The translations under genes and the position numbers were made by a program. This document shows, in pieces, positions 6,106-6,288 of a DNA stretch of 6,288 nucleotides (within the stretch, counting starts at the first letter, position 1; each line of letters opens with the position of its first letter). The DNA lies in NCBI GenBank assembly GCA_945971755.1, contig CAMFPJ010000084.1, forward strand, positions 1 to 6,288. The letters run 5' to 3'. The stretch comes from an uncultured Clostridia bacterium. GTDB taxonomy: Bacteria > Bacillota > Clostridia > Oscillospirales > Acutalibacteraceae. Below the pieces are notes generated by a model that did no database searches, was not told where the DNA came from, and saw nothing but the letters and a program-made list of their open reading frames with translations.

Positions 6106-6138
6106 TTAAAAACAAAAATACGCATTAAATTGCATTTT

Positions 6139-6168
6139 ACTCCCACCGAAAAACGGTGGGAGTTTTTT
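6139..6168 (+). terminator. Strong intrinsic terminator after the second paralog
   Basis: ACTCCCACCG (6139-6148) pairs perfectly with CGGTGGGAGT (6154-6163) across an AAAAA loop, followed by a T-run ending at 6168. The GC-rich 10-bp stem and U-tract are a textbook rho-independent terminator, beginning 34 nt after the stop codon at 6105. It closes the paralog unit and is the only clear terminator in the window. Confidence 0.95.
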
Positions 6169-6288
6169 GATTTTTACATAAATTAAACATCATATCTCTG
6201 CAATGAAACATTTTGTGTGAAATGCCATAAAACAGATAAATAATTTGTTAAAAAAATTTTAATATTTCTATTGCAATTTTTATTGCAA
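6169..6288. other. AT-rich terminal intergenic region, no gene seen
   Basis: No coding frame, RNA gene or convincing promoter is visible on either strand in these 120 bases. The final 18 bases contain two TTGCAA palindromes (6271-6276 and 6283-6288) separated by TTTTTA. ATTTTTACATAA at 6170-6181 repeats exactly the sequence at 5036-5047, just after the first paralog's stop. Confidence 0.6.

Noticed and set aside
6245..6274. Possible promoter near the window end (TTGTTA, 18 bp, TATTGC)
   Set aside because: The -10 is poor and no downstream gene is visible, so the match is no better than expected in AT-rich DNA.

Overview
The window reads as ordinary, gene-dense chromosome from a low-to-moderate-GC Gram-positive bacterium, most likely an uncultured member of the Clostridia. 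The reasons are the AT-rich intergenic DNA with sigma-A-type -35/-10 hexamers, strong AG-rich Shine-Dalgarno sites, AT-ending codons such as ctt for Leu, and tightly packed co-directional genes. This assignment is inference. No tRNA, rRNA, CRISPR array or insertion sequence is visible. All six genes I support are on the + strand.

Region 1 (about 96-3903) is a four-gene operon behind a good promoter (TTGATT, 17 bp, TATAAT). The order is a MurL-type epimerase, a MurD-family ligase, a Nudix hydrolase of ADP-ribose pyrophosphatase type, and a Maf-type nucleotide pyrophosphatase. The first pair overlaps by 20 nt, the second is 1 nt apart, and the third overlaps by 4 nt (ATGA). The first two genes match the MurD2/MurL route described in Xanthomonas oryzae. 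There, MurD2 adds L-Glu to UDP-MurNAc-L-Ala, and MurL then inverts that residue to D-Glu in an ATP-dependent step, so free D-glutamate from glutamate racemase is not needed. The MurD protein keeps its catalytic core but has lost both lysines that line the D-Glu pocket of E. coli MurD, which fits a change in glutamate stereochemistry. The Nudix and Maf genes are nucleotide house-cleaning enzymes.

Region 2 (about 3900-6168) holds two tandem paralogous genes of unknown function. They have their own likely promoter, which overlaps the maf stop codon, and end at a strong intrinsic terminator. Both encode proteins of about 340 residues with a positively charged N-terminus, one membrane-spanning segment, a low-complexity Gly/Ser/Thr/Asp/Asn/Ala linker, and a conserved C-terminal domain of about 210-220 residues that should lie outside the membrane. 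The domain is marked by a Y-x-W plus R-x-C pair, TVVGGFL, C-x-NP-x3-GNNAL and IKDGKLV. I do not recognise this domain.

The flanks (1-95 and 6169-6288) are AT-rich and contain no supportable gene. The most interesting points are the MurL/MurD2 pair in an apparent Firmicute, the changed glutamate pocket of the ligase, and the unidentified tandem envelope-protein pair.
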